From Candidatus Pelagibacterales bacterium (GTDB taxonomy: Bacteria > Pseudomonadota > Alphaproteobacteria > TMED109): a stretch of 19,389 bases of DNA. Below are positions 1-7,437 of the stretch, piece by piece. The DNA lies in contig NYVM01000095.1 in the NCBI GenBank assembly GCA_002684605.1, positions 1 through 19,389 of the forward strand, given 5' to 3'. The position numbers were made by a program, and so were the translations under genes. Position 1 is the stretch's first letter; every line of letters starts with the position of its first letter. The notes beneath the pieces were generated by a model, which was not told where the DNA came from, did not search any database, and saw nothing but the letters and a program-made list of their open reading frames with translations.

Positions 1-1
1 T

Positions 2-202
2 AGATGTAATGCTATTTGTCCAGGAGGAGTGTTAAACGGACAGGATGATGAATTCCTAAAAAAAGTGTCGGAATTAATTCCTTTAGGAAGGATGGCAAAT
101 AAGGAGGAGCTACATGGGATTATTATATATCTTCTAAGTGATGTTTCAACCTATATGACTGGTTCAATAATCTCCATAGATGGTGGAAGAACCGTTTGGT
201 AA
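2..202 (+). CDS. SDR-family oxidoreductase, C-terminal fragment (5' end outside window)
   Basis: The open frame enters from the left edge and encodes 66 residues before TAA. It shows the end of a classical short-chain dehydrogenase/reductase: NAICPGGV (the loop after the catalytic YxxxK helix), then PLGRMANKEEL, YLLSD and TGSIISIDGGRTVW, the usual FabG-like ending. The NAD(P)-binding N-terminus and catalytic Ser/Tyr/Lys lie outside the window, so the substrate cannot be told. SDRs of this type oxidise or reduce hydroxyl/keto groups on nucleotide sugars or free sugars in surface-polysaccharide clusters. The stop is 28 nt upstream of a Gfo/Idh/MocA oxidoreductase on the same strand, so the two probably act on the same sugar precursor (inference). 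Confidence 0.9.
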   Translation, partial: RCNAICPGGVLNGQDDEFLKKVSELIPLGRMANKEELHGIIIYLLSDVSTYMTGSIISIDGGRTVW

Positions 203-230
203 TAATAATCAAAAATAATTTCTTAAAACT

Positions 231-1178
231 ATGAAAGTACTTATAATAGGTTCTGGTCCTATGTCATTAGAATATATAAAGGTTTTAGATTATTATAATT
301 TTGAAGTTGTTGTTGTATCTAAGTCCAAGAGAAATTTCAATATAATTAAGGAAAAATATAATAATGTTGAGTGTGTTTGCTTAAAAAATCTAAAAGAATT
401 TAAAAACACTAATGACTTTGAATTTGTAATCAATTGCGTTTCGATAGAGTCTTTATATCAAGTATCTAAAGATTTAATCTCTTTAGGATTAAGAAAAATA
501 CTAATAGAAAAGCCTGGCTGTCTTAGTATCAATGAACTTGAGGACTTAATAGAATTATCAAAAAAAACTAAAACTGTATTAAAAATAGCATTAAATAGAA
601 GGCATTTTAATTCAACTATATATATAAAGGATCAATTAAAAAGACTTGAAGTAACTTCGGCTCATTTGGACTTTACAGAATGGATCAAAGGGATTGATAA
701 GAGAAAGTATAGCTTAATGTCTTTAAATAAGTGGCTTTTTAGCAACTCTATTCATGTAATAGATTTATTTTTTTATTTATTTGGACTCCCAAAAGAAATA
801 AATAATTTTTCATCTGAATCAAATAAAATTCCTTGGCATCCATCAGCTAGTATATTTATAGGTAATGGAGAATTTAAGTCAAAAGCTAAATTTAGTTATA
901 AAGCGGACTGGAATGGTCCTGGAAGATGGGCTATTGAGTTTACAGATGTGAAACATAAATATATTATGAGTCCGCTTGAAGAGGTAAGAAGAATGGGTTT
1001 GGATAATTTTGAAATATCAAAAATTGATATCCCTGATAATGATGACTTAAAATTTAAACCTGGATTAAAAAAAATGATTGATAATTTTTATCAAAATAAT
1101 TTCAAAAATTTTATTAGTCTAGATGACTATAAAAAATTACTCATTGTAATTAATGGCATAGGAGGGTACAAAAGTTAA
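231..1178 (+). CDS. Gfo/Idh/MocA-family NAD(P)-dependent oxidoreductase
   Basis: 315 aa, usual size for the family. The N-terminal Rossmann domain begins with VLIIGSGPMS (residues 3-12). The signature EKP, whose Lys is the typical catalytic/cofactor residue, is at 93-95 in KILIEKPG. The C-terminal α/β domain carries NSIHVIDLFFYLFG with the HxxD pair at H175/D178, as in sugar-nucleotide dehydrogenases of this family. Members oxidise or reduce sugars, often hexuronic or amino sugars, using NAD(P). The gene lies between the partial SDR (28 nt) and an acyltransferase (1 nt gap), in a polysaccharide operon, so it probably makes or tailors an unusual sugar. The exact substrate cannot be read from sequence. 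The ATG at 231 fits the Rossmann start; its leader is A/T-rich without a Shine-Dalgarno. Confidence 0.85.
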   Translation: MKVLIIGSGPMSLEYIKVLDYYNFEVVVVSKSKRNFNIIKEKYNNVECVCLKNLKEFKNTNDFEFVINCVSIESLYQVSKDLISLGLRKILIEKPGCLSINELEDLIELSKKTKTVLKIALNRRHFNSTIYIKDQLKRLEVTSAHLDFTEWIKGIDKRKYSLMSLNKWLFSNSIHVIDLFFYLFGLPKEINNFSSESNKIPWHPSASIFIGNGEFKSKAKFSYKADWNGPGRWAIEFTDVKHKYIMSPLEEVRRMGLDNFEISKIDIPDNDDLKFKPGLKKMIDNFYQNNFKNFISLDDYKKLLIVINGIGGYKS

Positions 1179-1179
1179 T

Positions 1180-2268
1180 ATGAGGTTTACGCAATTAGAT
1201 GGATTAAGAGGTATCAGTAGTTTAATGATAATATTTTATCATTTTGAAAAAATATATACTCCTGAAATGTTTTATAATTTTTTCTTTATTAGACAAGGTC
1301 AAATTTTTGTAGACGTTTTTTTTATAATGTCTGGATTTGTAATTTATTATCATTACAACACAATCAATAGTAATTATGATTTTCTAAAATTTATTAAAAA
1401 AAGATTTTTTAGACTATATCCTCTCCTGTTTACAACATCGGTTTTTTTTCTTATATTTTATTTTTTCAGAGACTATTTATTTAATAATGGGTATTCTCAT
1501 TTATTTAACTTCAATACAAGTCAACTTAGTAATGATTTATGGGATTTTTTAGAATCAATATTATTAACTAATTCAAACCTTCTTCTAGGAAATAGTATAG
1601 GTGTCAATTCACCTTCATGGTCAATTTCAGCTGAAATTATTTGTTATTTTATTTTTGGTATTTTAACTATTTATAATAAAAGGCCAACTGTAAAAGTTGG
1701 ATTAATAATTATTTCAAGTTTTTTTTTAATTTCATTCTCAGACACATATTTCGCTACCAGAGACTTTGGTTTTTTGAGAGGAATTATAGGGTTTAATTAT
1801 GGAGCAATTTTATGTTGGATATATAATAATTATAACAGTAAAATAATTAACTCAAAAATTAGTCAGAGCTACTTATTTCTAATCTTAACAACAATAGGTT
1901 TTATGATTTGGATGAATTTGTTAAACCTAAAGTTAATTAATACAGAATTAATGATATTACTTACGCCTATCATAATAAGTGTTTTAGTTTTCTCAATTAT
2001 AATTTTTCAGAAAAAATTGTTTTTAAATAATCCAATATTTCAGTTTTTTGGTAATATTTCATACTCTATTTATTTAAATCATCTTTTTATTGTAATCTAT
2101 TTTCCAAAATTTGCAGAATTATTAAATATAAATCTACAAAACACGATTAATCAATTAATTCTGATGTTATTAATTATAATCTTAACAGTTTTGATAAGTT
2201 ACTTTACATACAACTGGATAGAGAAATATTTTTATCCTTCAATTAATAAAACTCAATCAAAAGATTGA
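1180..2268 (+). CDS. Acyltransferase 3 family membrane protein (sugar O-acyltransferase)
   Basis: 362 aa, very hydrophobic, about ten predicted membrane segments. The start RFTQLDGLRGISSLMIIFYHF is diagnostic of the acyltransferase-3 (OafA/NodX-like) family; H21 matches the conserved essential His. Further family signs are FVDVFFIMSGFVIYY (TM2) and the basic FIKKRFFRLYPLL loop near residues 67-80. Such enzymes transfer acetyl or another acyl group from a cytoplasmic donor to a glycan at the membrane. It lacks the C-terminal SGNH domain of the longer OafA-type proteins, having only a short hydrophilic tail. It starts 1 nt after the stop of the preceding gene; a GGAGGG lies 13 nt upstream of the ATG but is also coding sequence of the previous gene, so it need not be a ribosome site. 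Probably O-acylates the polysaccharide made by this cluster. Confidence 0.92.
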   Translation: MRFTQLDGLRGISSLMIIFYHFEKIYTPEMFYNFFFIRQGQIFVDVFFIMSGFVIYYHYNTINSNYDFLKFIKKRFFRLYPLLFTTSVFFLIFYFFRDYLFNNGYSHLFNFNTSQLSNDLWDFLESILLTNSNLLLGNSIGVNSPSWSISAEIICYFIFGILTIYNKRPTVKVGLIIISSFFLISFSDTYFATRDFGFLRGIIGFNYGAILCWIYNNYNSKIINSKISQSYLFLILTTIGFMIWMNLLNLKLINTELMILLTPIIISVLVFSIIIFQKKLFLNNPIFQFFGNISYSIYLNHLFIVIYFPKFAELLNINLQNTINQLILMLLIIILTVLISYFTYNWIEKYFYPSINKTQSKD

Positions 2269-2290
2269 AAAAGTTAATACAATACTTTAA

Positions 2291-2304
2291 AGTTAAGCTT
2301 AACT
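2291..2304. promoter_or_regulatory. 14-bp perfect palindrome just upstream of a start codon
   Basis: AGTTAAGCTTAACT is a perfect 14-bp palindrome with no loop. It ends 7 nt before the ATG at 2312, within a 43-nt intergenic gap. A zero-loop palindrome fits a dimeric DNA-binding protein site better than an RNA hairpin. In such AT-rich DNA a chance origin is possible. Confidence 0.3.
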
Positions 2305-2311
2305 AAACTTT

Positions 2312-3238
2312 ATGAACTATAATATATTACTAGTAGGGTATGGGAATATTGGTAAAAGATACCTAGAGGGTATACTAAAGTCTCAACTTAATATAACAGT
2401 TTTAATTATTGACAATAATATAGATGAAGAGTTTGAGGATAAATTCAAAGATTTAAAAAATAAAAACCTTCATTTTAGTAATAGCTATAAAAAGTTTAAA
2501 AAACTAGATATTAATTTACTTATTAATACTACTTATGCAACAGGCAGATTAGATTTAATAAAAAGTTACTGTAATTACTTTAATGTAAAAAACTTGATTT
2601 TAGAAAAAGTTGTAGAGAATAATCTAGAAAACATAAAAGAATTTAAAAAATTAAAGTTAGACAACTGTTGGGTAAATACTTTTTTAAGAACTCTAGATGT
2701 TTTTAAAGAAATTAAAAACAAGTCAAACGGAAAAATTAAAATGAAAGTAAGTGGTGGAAATTGGGGCTTATTATGCAATACTATTCACTACATAGATCTG
2801 CTAGCATTCATTTCAGAAAGCTCTCCAGAAAAAATTTTAAAACAAGACTTTCACGGTAAATTTATTCGAGCGAAAAGAAAGGGATTTTTAGAAATTTATG
2901 GATCATTTCAAATCCTCTACAAAGATGAATCGATTCTTGATCTTGAATGTATTGATAGTGATCAAGAATTAAAGATTGAGTATGAACGTGGTTCATATAA
3001 ATATAATTATAATTTGATTAGTGGTGTTTTTGAAAATAATAATCAGTCCAGAATAATAAAAGTCCCATACCAATCTGATATGACAACAGATTTAATTAAT
3101 AATATTTTAATCCACCAAAAATGTGAGTTAACTAATTTAGAGGACTCCTTAAAGTTTCATGAATTTTTTCTAAAGTTCATTATTGATTTTAAAAATCATA
3201 TAGACAATTTGAAATCAACTAGTATTAACATAACATAA
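2312..3238 (+). CDS. Divergent Gfo/Idh/MocA-like oxidoreductase
   Basis: 308 aa. The N-terminal Rossmann motif ILLVGYGNIGKRY (5-17) binds NAD(P). The middle has LILEKVVENN: the EK pair of the family EKP motif is kept at E98-K99, but Pro is replaced by Val. A C-terminal NTIHYIDLL gives the HxxD pair H159/D162, matching the first Gfo/Idh protein of this cluster. The two are only distantly alike and are unlikely to be recent duplicates. The role is presumably redox tailoring of a sugar or sugar acid; the position between an acyltransferase and a putative CMP-sugar transferase, upstream of the aldolase, suggests it may act on the ulosonic-acid precursor (inference). The ATG is preceded by a palindrome and no Shine-Dalgarno. 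It could alternatively be a non-catalytic paralogue. Confidence 0.75.
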   Translation: MNYNILLVGYGNIGKRYLEGILKSQLNITVLIIDNNIDEEFEDKFKDLKNKNLHFSNSYKKFKKLDINLLINTTYATGRLDLIKSYCNYFNVKNLILEKVVENNLENIKEFKKLKLDNCWVNTFLRTLDVFKEIKNKSNGKIKMKVSGGNWGLLCNTIHYIDLLAFISESSPEKILKQDFHGKFIRAKRKGFLEIYGSFQILYKDESILDLECIDSDQELKIEYERGSYKYNYNLISGVFENNNQSRIIKVPYQSDMTTDLINNILIHQKCELTNLEDSLKFHEFFLKFIIDFKNHIDNLKSTSINIT

Positions 3239-3265
3239 AATATTGATTTAGAAATATTTTTAAAA

Positions 3266-4363
3266 ATGAAAAAAAGAATTTTTTTCCTAGTCCTAACTAA
3301 ACATGAATTCTATGAGGTTATTCAAATAATAAAGAATTTAAATCTAGAAAAATATATATTAACAATATTAATTGAAGACAATTCTAGAAATAAAGACCTA
3401 GATTTAAATGCTATTCCAAAAAATATTAATATAATTTTAGTTGAGTCAATTAATTACTCAAAAAATATATTTAAATCAATACTACAGAAGAAAAAAATAA
3501 TTGATTTATTTAAAAAGTTAAAGCTAAACAATAAAGATCTATTTATATATTTTTATAATTCATCTCTTCTATTCTTTTTATTACAAAATATTTTTAAAAA
3601 CAAAGATTGCAAAAATTTGATGCTACTAACATCAGGGTTTTGTATTCCTAGAAAAGAGGCGAAAATTGATGTATTAAAAACAATACAAATAAATCTGTTA
3701 GGTTTCCCCATAATTTATAAATCATTACAATATTCAAAATTTCAAAATACTGTATTTAAAAATATTAAGTCAAAAGATAATGTTGATTACATTGTAACAC
3801 TAAATAATCATTGTGAAATAGTATCTAAAATTAATAGTTGGGATATTCAAAGTTATTTTCCAAAAAAAGATTTTGAAAACAAGACACAAGATAAACACTT
3901 AATTATTTTAAGTAGCTTTTGGATAGATAAGTATTCTAAATATAATTTCACAATAAAAAAATTAATTGATTTGTTAGGAAGAAAGAATATATTAGTTAAA
4001 GACCACTCAATGTCTGATTATTCAAATAAAGAAATCATGCAGCTATATGATATAACCTCTAAAAGTATTCTTAATAAAGAAATAAGTCTTGAAAATTACA
4101 TTGAAAAAAACTTAGATTCAATCTCAAGTGTATATGGGCCAACTTCCGCATCTTTAAAATATTCCTCTTTTATGGGAATACCTACTTATTGTTTTTCATC
4201 AATTTTTATGGATAAAGAAAACATAAAGTATACAGAGGAATATTTTAAATTTAATAATGTTACTATATTAAAAAATTTAAATAATAACACGTATGAAGAT
4301 AGAGTTTTTGAGGCAAAAAAATTACCTGAAATTAAACAAGTGATAAACTACATTTTAAATTAA
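3266..4363 (+). CDS. Putative glycosyltransferase of sialyltransferase/polysialyltransferase-like type (GT52/GT38-like)
   Basis: 365 aa, no signal peptide, no membrane anchor. The N-terminus RIFFLVLTKHEFYEVIQII looks like the first β-α unit of a GT-B fold. The C-terminal half has a strand after a linker (HLIILSSFW, ~211-219), then ILVKDHSM (~242-249), where bacterial sialyl/polysialyltransferases have a KxHP-like motif, and VYGPTSASLKYSSFMGIPTY (~289-308), which resembles their conserved S-S/T loop and following helix that bind the CMP moiety. I infer a CMP-sugar-dependent transferase, which fits the CMP-sugar synthetase two genes downstream. The similarity is judged by eye from motif order only; overall identity to known enzymes must be low. 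It sits 27 nt after the Gfo/Idh gene and 5 nt before the aldolase. Confidence 0.5.
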   Translation: MKKRIFFLVLTKHEFYEVIQIIKNLNLEKYILTILIEDNSRNKDLDLNAIPKNINIILVESINYSKNIFKSILQKKKIIDLFKKLKLNNKDLFIYFYNSSLLFFLLQNIFKNKDCKNLMLLTSGFCIPRKEAKIDVLKTIQINLLGFPIIYKSLQYSKFQNTVFKNIKSKDNVDYIVTLNNHCEIVSKINSWDIQSYFPKKDFENKTQDKHLIILSSFWIDKYSKYNFTIKKLIDLLGRKNILVKDHSMSDYSNKEIMQLYDITSKSILNKEISLENYIEKNLDSISSVYGPTSASLKYSSFMGIPTYCFSSIFMDKENIKYTEEYFKFNNVTILKNLNNNTYEDRVFEAKKLPEIKQVINYILN

Positions 4364-4368
4364 ATATT

Positions 4369-5862
4369 ATGAAAATAAAATTACTGGATTGTACTTTAAG
4401 AGATGGGGGATATTATAATAATTGGGATTTTTCTGAAACCTTTATTGATAATTATTTAAAGAACATATCTAAGCTACCTTTTGATTATATAGAAATTGGA
4501 TATGTTTCAAATAATCAAAATGATTATTATGGACAAGCTAGATATGTTGATAATGAATTACTCTTAAAATGTGAAAAGCATGGAGTAAAAACTGCAGTAA
4601 TGGTTGATATAAAAGAGATTAATAAAGATCTTTTAAATAAGATTAGAACAATCAGGGATAATGTAAATCTTTTTCGGTTTGCAATTAATTATAAAAATTT
4701 TGATGATTCTATTAATTTAATTAAGAAACTAGATCTACCAAAAGAAAAGGTTGCTCTTAATATAATGTATTTATCAAACTGGATGAATGATAAGAGTTTT
4801 TTAAAAAAAATTACTCAAATAAAAAATATTGAGTACATATATCTTGTTGATTCATATGGTTCAGTTTTTCCTGATGAAGTATCTAAAGTTTTTAAATTTA
4901 TTAGAGATAATAATAAAGAAGTTAAATTAGGCTTTCACCCCCATAATAATATTGAATTAGCATTTGCAAATACTCTTCAATCAATTAATAATGGTGCATC
5001 AATAATAGACTCAACTTTCTATGGAATGGGAAGAGGTGCGGGAAATTTAAAGTCTGAATTAATATTAACTTACCTTAATCAAAAGCATGATTTAGAGATA
5101 GATTTTGAAAGTCTTGAAAACTTAAATAAAACTTTTATTAAGCTTCATGATAAGTATAAGTGGGGTGTTGACTATCCATATATACTGTCTGGCTTTTTAA
5201 ATTTTCCACAGAAAGAAATAATGTACCTTCAGAATCAAAGATATTTATCTTTAAAATCTCTTGTTAATACTGTTAAAGGTGGAGTTAGAGAAATCGAGTT
5301 TGTAGAGGAATTGAAACCAATTAAGATAACTAAAAATGGCAATTATTTGTTAATTGGAGGTGGTGAATCAATTCGAATACATCAAGATAAGATTATAAAA
5401 TGGTTAAAGAAAAATGATAACATTTCCTTAGTGTTTGTTTCATCAAAATTTTCTAACCTTTTTGATAAAATAAAAAATAATAAAATATTCTGTTTGCATG
5501 GAAAGGAAGCTGAAAGAGTTGTTAGTAATGACAAAGATTTATTTTTAGTGTCTCCTAATAGTAATTCATATGAGACAGAACTAGTTAATAAGGAGAATAC
5601 TTTTACATATAATATAAAAAAACAATATTATAATAATTCAATGTTAGAAGCCTCATTAATAGTTCTAAACGAAGCTAATATTTCAAAGGTGTTTTGTATA
5701 GGGTTTGATGGTTATTCCAAAAAAGATCAACTTATTAATAAGGAAGATTTATACATTGAAAATCAGAATATACTTAGTATATATAAAAAGAAAATTGAGA
5801 TTATATCTCTTACTCCTTCTTTGTATAGTGATTTAATCAAATCATCCATTTATGCACAATAA
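4369..5862 (+). CDS. HMGL-like (DRE-TIM) metal-dependent aldolase with extra C-terminal domain
   Basis: 497 aa. Residues 1-~310 are a DRE-TIM barrel of the HMG-CoA lyase/4-hydroxy-2-oxovalerate aldolase type. LLDCTLRDGGYYNNW supplies the catalytic R11 and metal ligand D12; LGFHPHNNIELA supplies ligands H190 and H192 plus N193; DSYGS (161-165) and YGMGRGAGN (218-226) are the other family signatures. Characterised relatives cleave or form C-C bonds with pyruvate or acetyl-CoA. Residues ~325-497 are not part of the barrel: LLIGGGESI (~327-335) and VFCIGFDGYS (~441-450) resemble the glycine-rich start and GxD strand of DUF115/GT42-like proteins, also seen in the gene after next. The gene overlaps the CMP-sugar synthetase gene by 11 nt. 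Together this suggests synthesis of a 3-deoxy-2-ulosonic acid from pyruvate plus a sugar aldehyde (inference). Confidence 0.85.
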   Translation: MKIKLLDCTLRDGGYYNNWDFSETFIDNYLKNISKLPFDYIEIGYVSNNQNDYYGQARYVDNELLLKCEKHGVKTAVMVDIKEINKDLLNKIRTIRDNVNLFRFAINYKNFDDSINLIKKLDLPKEKVALNIMYLSNWMNDKSFLKKITQIKNIEYIYLVDSYGSVFPDEVSKVFKFIRDNNKEVKLGFHPHNNIELAFANTLQSINNGASIIDSTFYGMGRGAGNLKSELILTYLNQKHDLEIDFESLENLNKTFIKLHDKYKWGVDYPYILSGFLNFPQKEIMYLQNQRYLSLKSLVNTVKGGVREIEFVEELKPIKITKNGNYLLIGGGESIRIHQDKIIKWLKKNDNISLVFVSSKFSNLFDKIKNNKIFCLHGKEAERVVSNDKDLFLVSPNSNSYETELVNKENTFTYNIKKQYYNNSMLEASLIVLNEANISKVFCIGFDGYSKKDQLINKEDLYIENQNILSIYKKKIEIISLTPSLYSDLIKSSIYAQ

Positions 5863-6583
5863 AGATTTTGAAGTAGTTATCCCTGCTCGGTATAATTCGA
5901 CTAGGTTGCCTGGTAAACCCTTAATCGAAGTTTTTGGAAAAACAATCTTAGAAAGGACCGTGCTTCAGTGTAATCAAGTATTTGAGATGAATAAAATCAT
6001 TGTTCTTACAGACTCCAATAAAATTTTAAACTTCTGTAAAACCAAAAATATTCGATGTAAAATAATTGATCAAAATTGTAATACTGGTACAGATAGAATT
6101 TCTCTATACGCAAAAGATAAAAATCTTGATTTTATTATTAATGTTCAAGGAGATGAGCCAATAATTGATCCAGGTGATATAGAGATAATCTATAAAAATG
6201 CAGTAAAAAACAACAAGTTGATTTATAATGGATACAAAAAAATTGATGATGAAAAAGATTTTTTCAATCCTTCTATTCCAAAAGTAGTGTTTGATAATCA
6301 TAACTCTTTACTTTACATGTCAAGAGCAGGCATTCCTTCTAATAAAAAATTAAAATTTTTTAAAGGTTATAAACAGGTTTGTATTTATAGTTATCCTGCC
6401 AAATCATTAGATCTTTTTTTAAAAAATCCAACAAAAAGTGAATTAGAAAAAGAGGAGGATATTGAAATATTAAGATTTCTGGAGTATGGTGATAAGATAA
6501 AAATGGTAGAACTTCATGGTGACTCATTCTCCATTGATACTAAAGATGATCTTGAAAAACTTTATAAATTTCTAGAAGATTGA
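5852..6583 (+). CDS. kdsB: KdsB-family CMP-ulosonate cytidylyltransferase (CMP-KDO synthetase-like)
   Basis: 243 aa, the normal KdsB length. The nucleotide-binding start VVIPARYNSTRLPGKPL (8-24) is the family signature. TGTDRI (78-83) and NVQGDEPII (97-105, metal-binding D101) follow, and the C-terminal SIDTKDDL (227-234) corresponds to the GVDTPEDL motif with the second metal ligand. KdsB activates 3-deoxy-D-manno-octulosonate with CTP to give CMP-KDO and PPi. The part lining the sugar pocket differs from common KdsB: SRAGIPSNK replaces the usual SRSPIPxxR, and the usual GIYAYR reads CIYSYP. With an aldolase and HAD phosphatase beside it instead of KdsA/KdsC, it may activate a different ulosonic acid (inference). 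The ATG lies inside the aldolase gene's end; the gene stops at a TTGA junction with the next gene. Confidence 0.9.
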   Translation: MHNKDFEVVIPARYNSTRLPGKPLIEVFGKTILERTVLQCNQVFEMNKIIVLTDSNKILNFCKTKNIRCKIIDQNCNTGTDRISLYAKDKNLDFIINVQGDEPIIDPGDIEIIYKNAVKNNKLIYNGYKKIDDEKDFFNPSIPKVVFDNHNSLLYMSRAGIPSNKKLKFFKGYKQVCIYSYPAKSLDLFLKNPTKSELEKEEDIEILRFLEYGDKIKMVELHGDSFSIDTKDDLEKLYKFLED

Positions 6584-7437
6584 ACTTTTTAAAAAAAATT
6601 TTAAAAAATAAAAGAATATCAATTGCTTATTCAAAAATCTACTATATAATAGATAGAATTAAAATTGAACTTTTTCTATTTTTAAAAAAATTAAAAGGAT
6701 TCTCCATATTAACTAAATCAAATTGCAAAGAGACTATCAATACAAAAAAAAGAGTATGTCACATAATAGGTTCAGGTGAGAGTCTAAATAAAACTAAATC
6801 ATTAATAAAGGAAAATGATTTTGTAATAGGTTTTAATTTTTCTGCTTTAGCAGAAATAAATTTTGATTTATACATGATTGAGTTTTATGGAGAAAAATGT
6901 AAAAATATTAGTGATAAGCAACTAAAAGTAGTGGAGGAATTTCTAGATCCATCTACAACCATTTTACTAAAGCATTCACTTCACAAGAGGAATGATTTTA
7001 ATTACATAAGAAAAAATTATATAAATAAAGAATTGTTGATTCTTAAAGATGTTTTAATAAGATGTCTATCAATTGATTCCCATAAGTATATATGCAAAAA
7101 ATTCTTATTAAAAACAGAAACTTTTAATCAGTTTTCATCTAGTGTAATTGTTGCATTAGATATTGCATTTAAATTGGAGTTTGATAAAATTATTCTTCAT
7201 GGAGTTGATTTAGAAGGGCCATATTTTTTTCAAAAAAACAACTATCTGAAAGAGTTTTATCCATTTGACTCAATCAATTATAAAAAAATAGAAAATAAAA
7301 GATCTCACCAAGTTAATGAAGGTGAATTTTCTCTTGAGAGGACTTTAAATTACTTGAGTTTATCAAATGATTTCAAAAGAATATTTACAGGATCTAAGAA
7401 TAAAAAGCTGTCCAATTTATTTGATTCATATGAATAA
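6580..7437 (+). CDS. DUF115/GT42-like protein, putative CMP-sugar (sialyltransferase-type) glycosyltransferase
   Basis: 285 aa starting with TTG that overlaps the preceding TGA stop (TTGA). After a basic N-terminal ~55 residues comes VCHIIGSGESLNK (59-71), a glycine-rich nucleotide loop like the GNGPS motif of GT42 sialyltransferases and DUF115 proteins, then FVIGFNFSAL (81-90), DLYMIEFYGE (96-105), FNQFSSSVIVALDIAF (183-197) and KIILHGVDLEGPYF (203-216), which corresponds to their GxD strand. A late His (H243, RSHQVNEG) could be the base, as in CstII-like enzymes, but this is unproven. Lying directly after the CMP-sugar synthetase, it is a good candidate for the enzyme that transfers the CMP-activated acid to the growing glycan. 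Alternatives are another DUF115 activity (MptE-like) or a flagellin/glycan accessory function. Confidence 0.6.
   Translation: MNFLKKILKNKRISIAYSKIYYIIDRIKIELFLFLKKLKGFSILTKSNCKETINTKKRVCHIIGSGESLNKTKSLIKENDFVIGFNFSALAEINFDLYMIEFYGEKCKNISDKQLKVVEEFLDPSTTILLKHSLHKRNDFNYIRKNYINKELLILKDVLIRCLSIDSHKYICKKFLLKTETFNQFSSSVIVALDIAFKLEFDKIILHGVDLEGPYFFQKNNYLKEFYPFDSINYKKIENKRSHQVNEGEFSLERTLNYLSLSNDFKRIFTGSKNKKLSNLFDSYE

Noticed and set aside
7367..7429. In-frame upstream ATG that would extend the HAD phosphatase by 21 residues
   Set aside because: It lies deep in the preceding gene; the ATG at 7430 gives the usual short lead-in to DFDGV and an 8-nt overlap like other junctions here.
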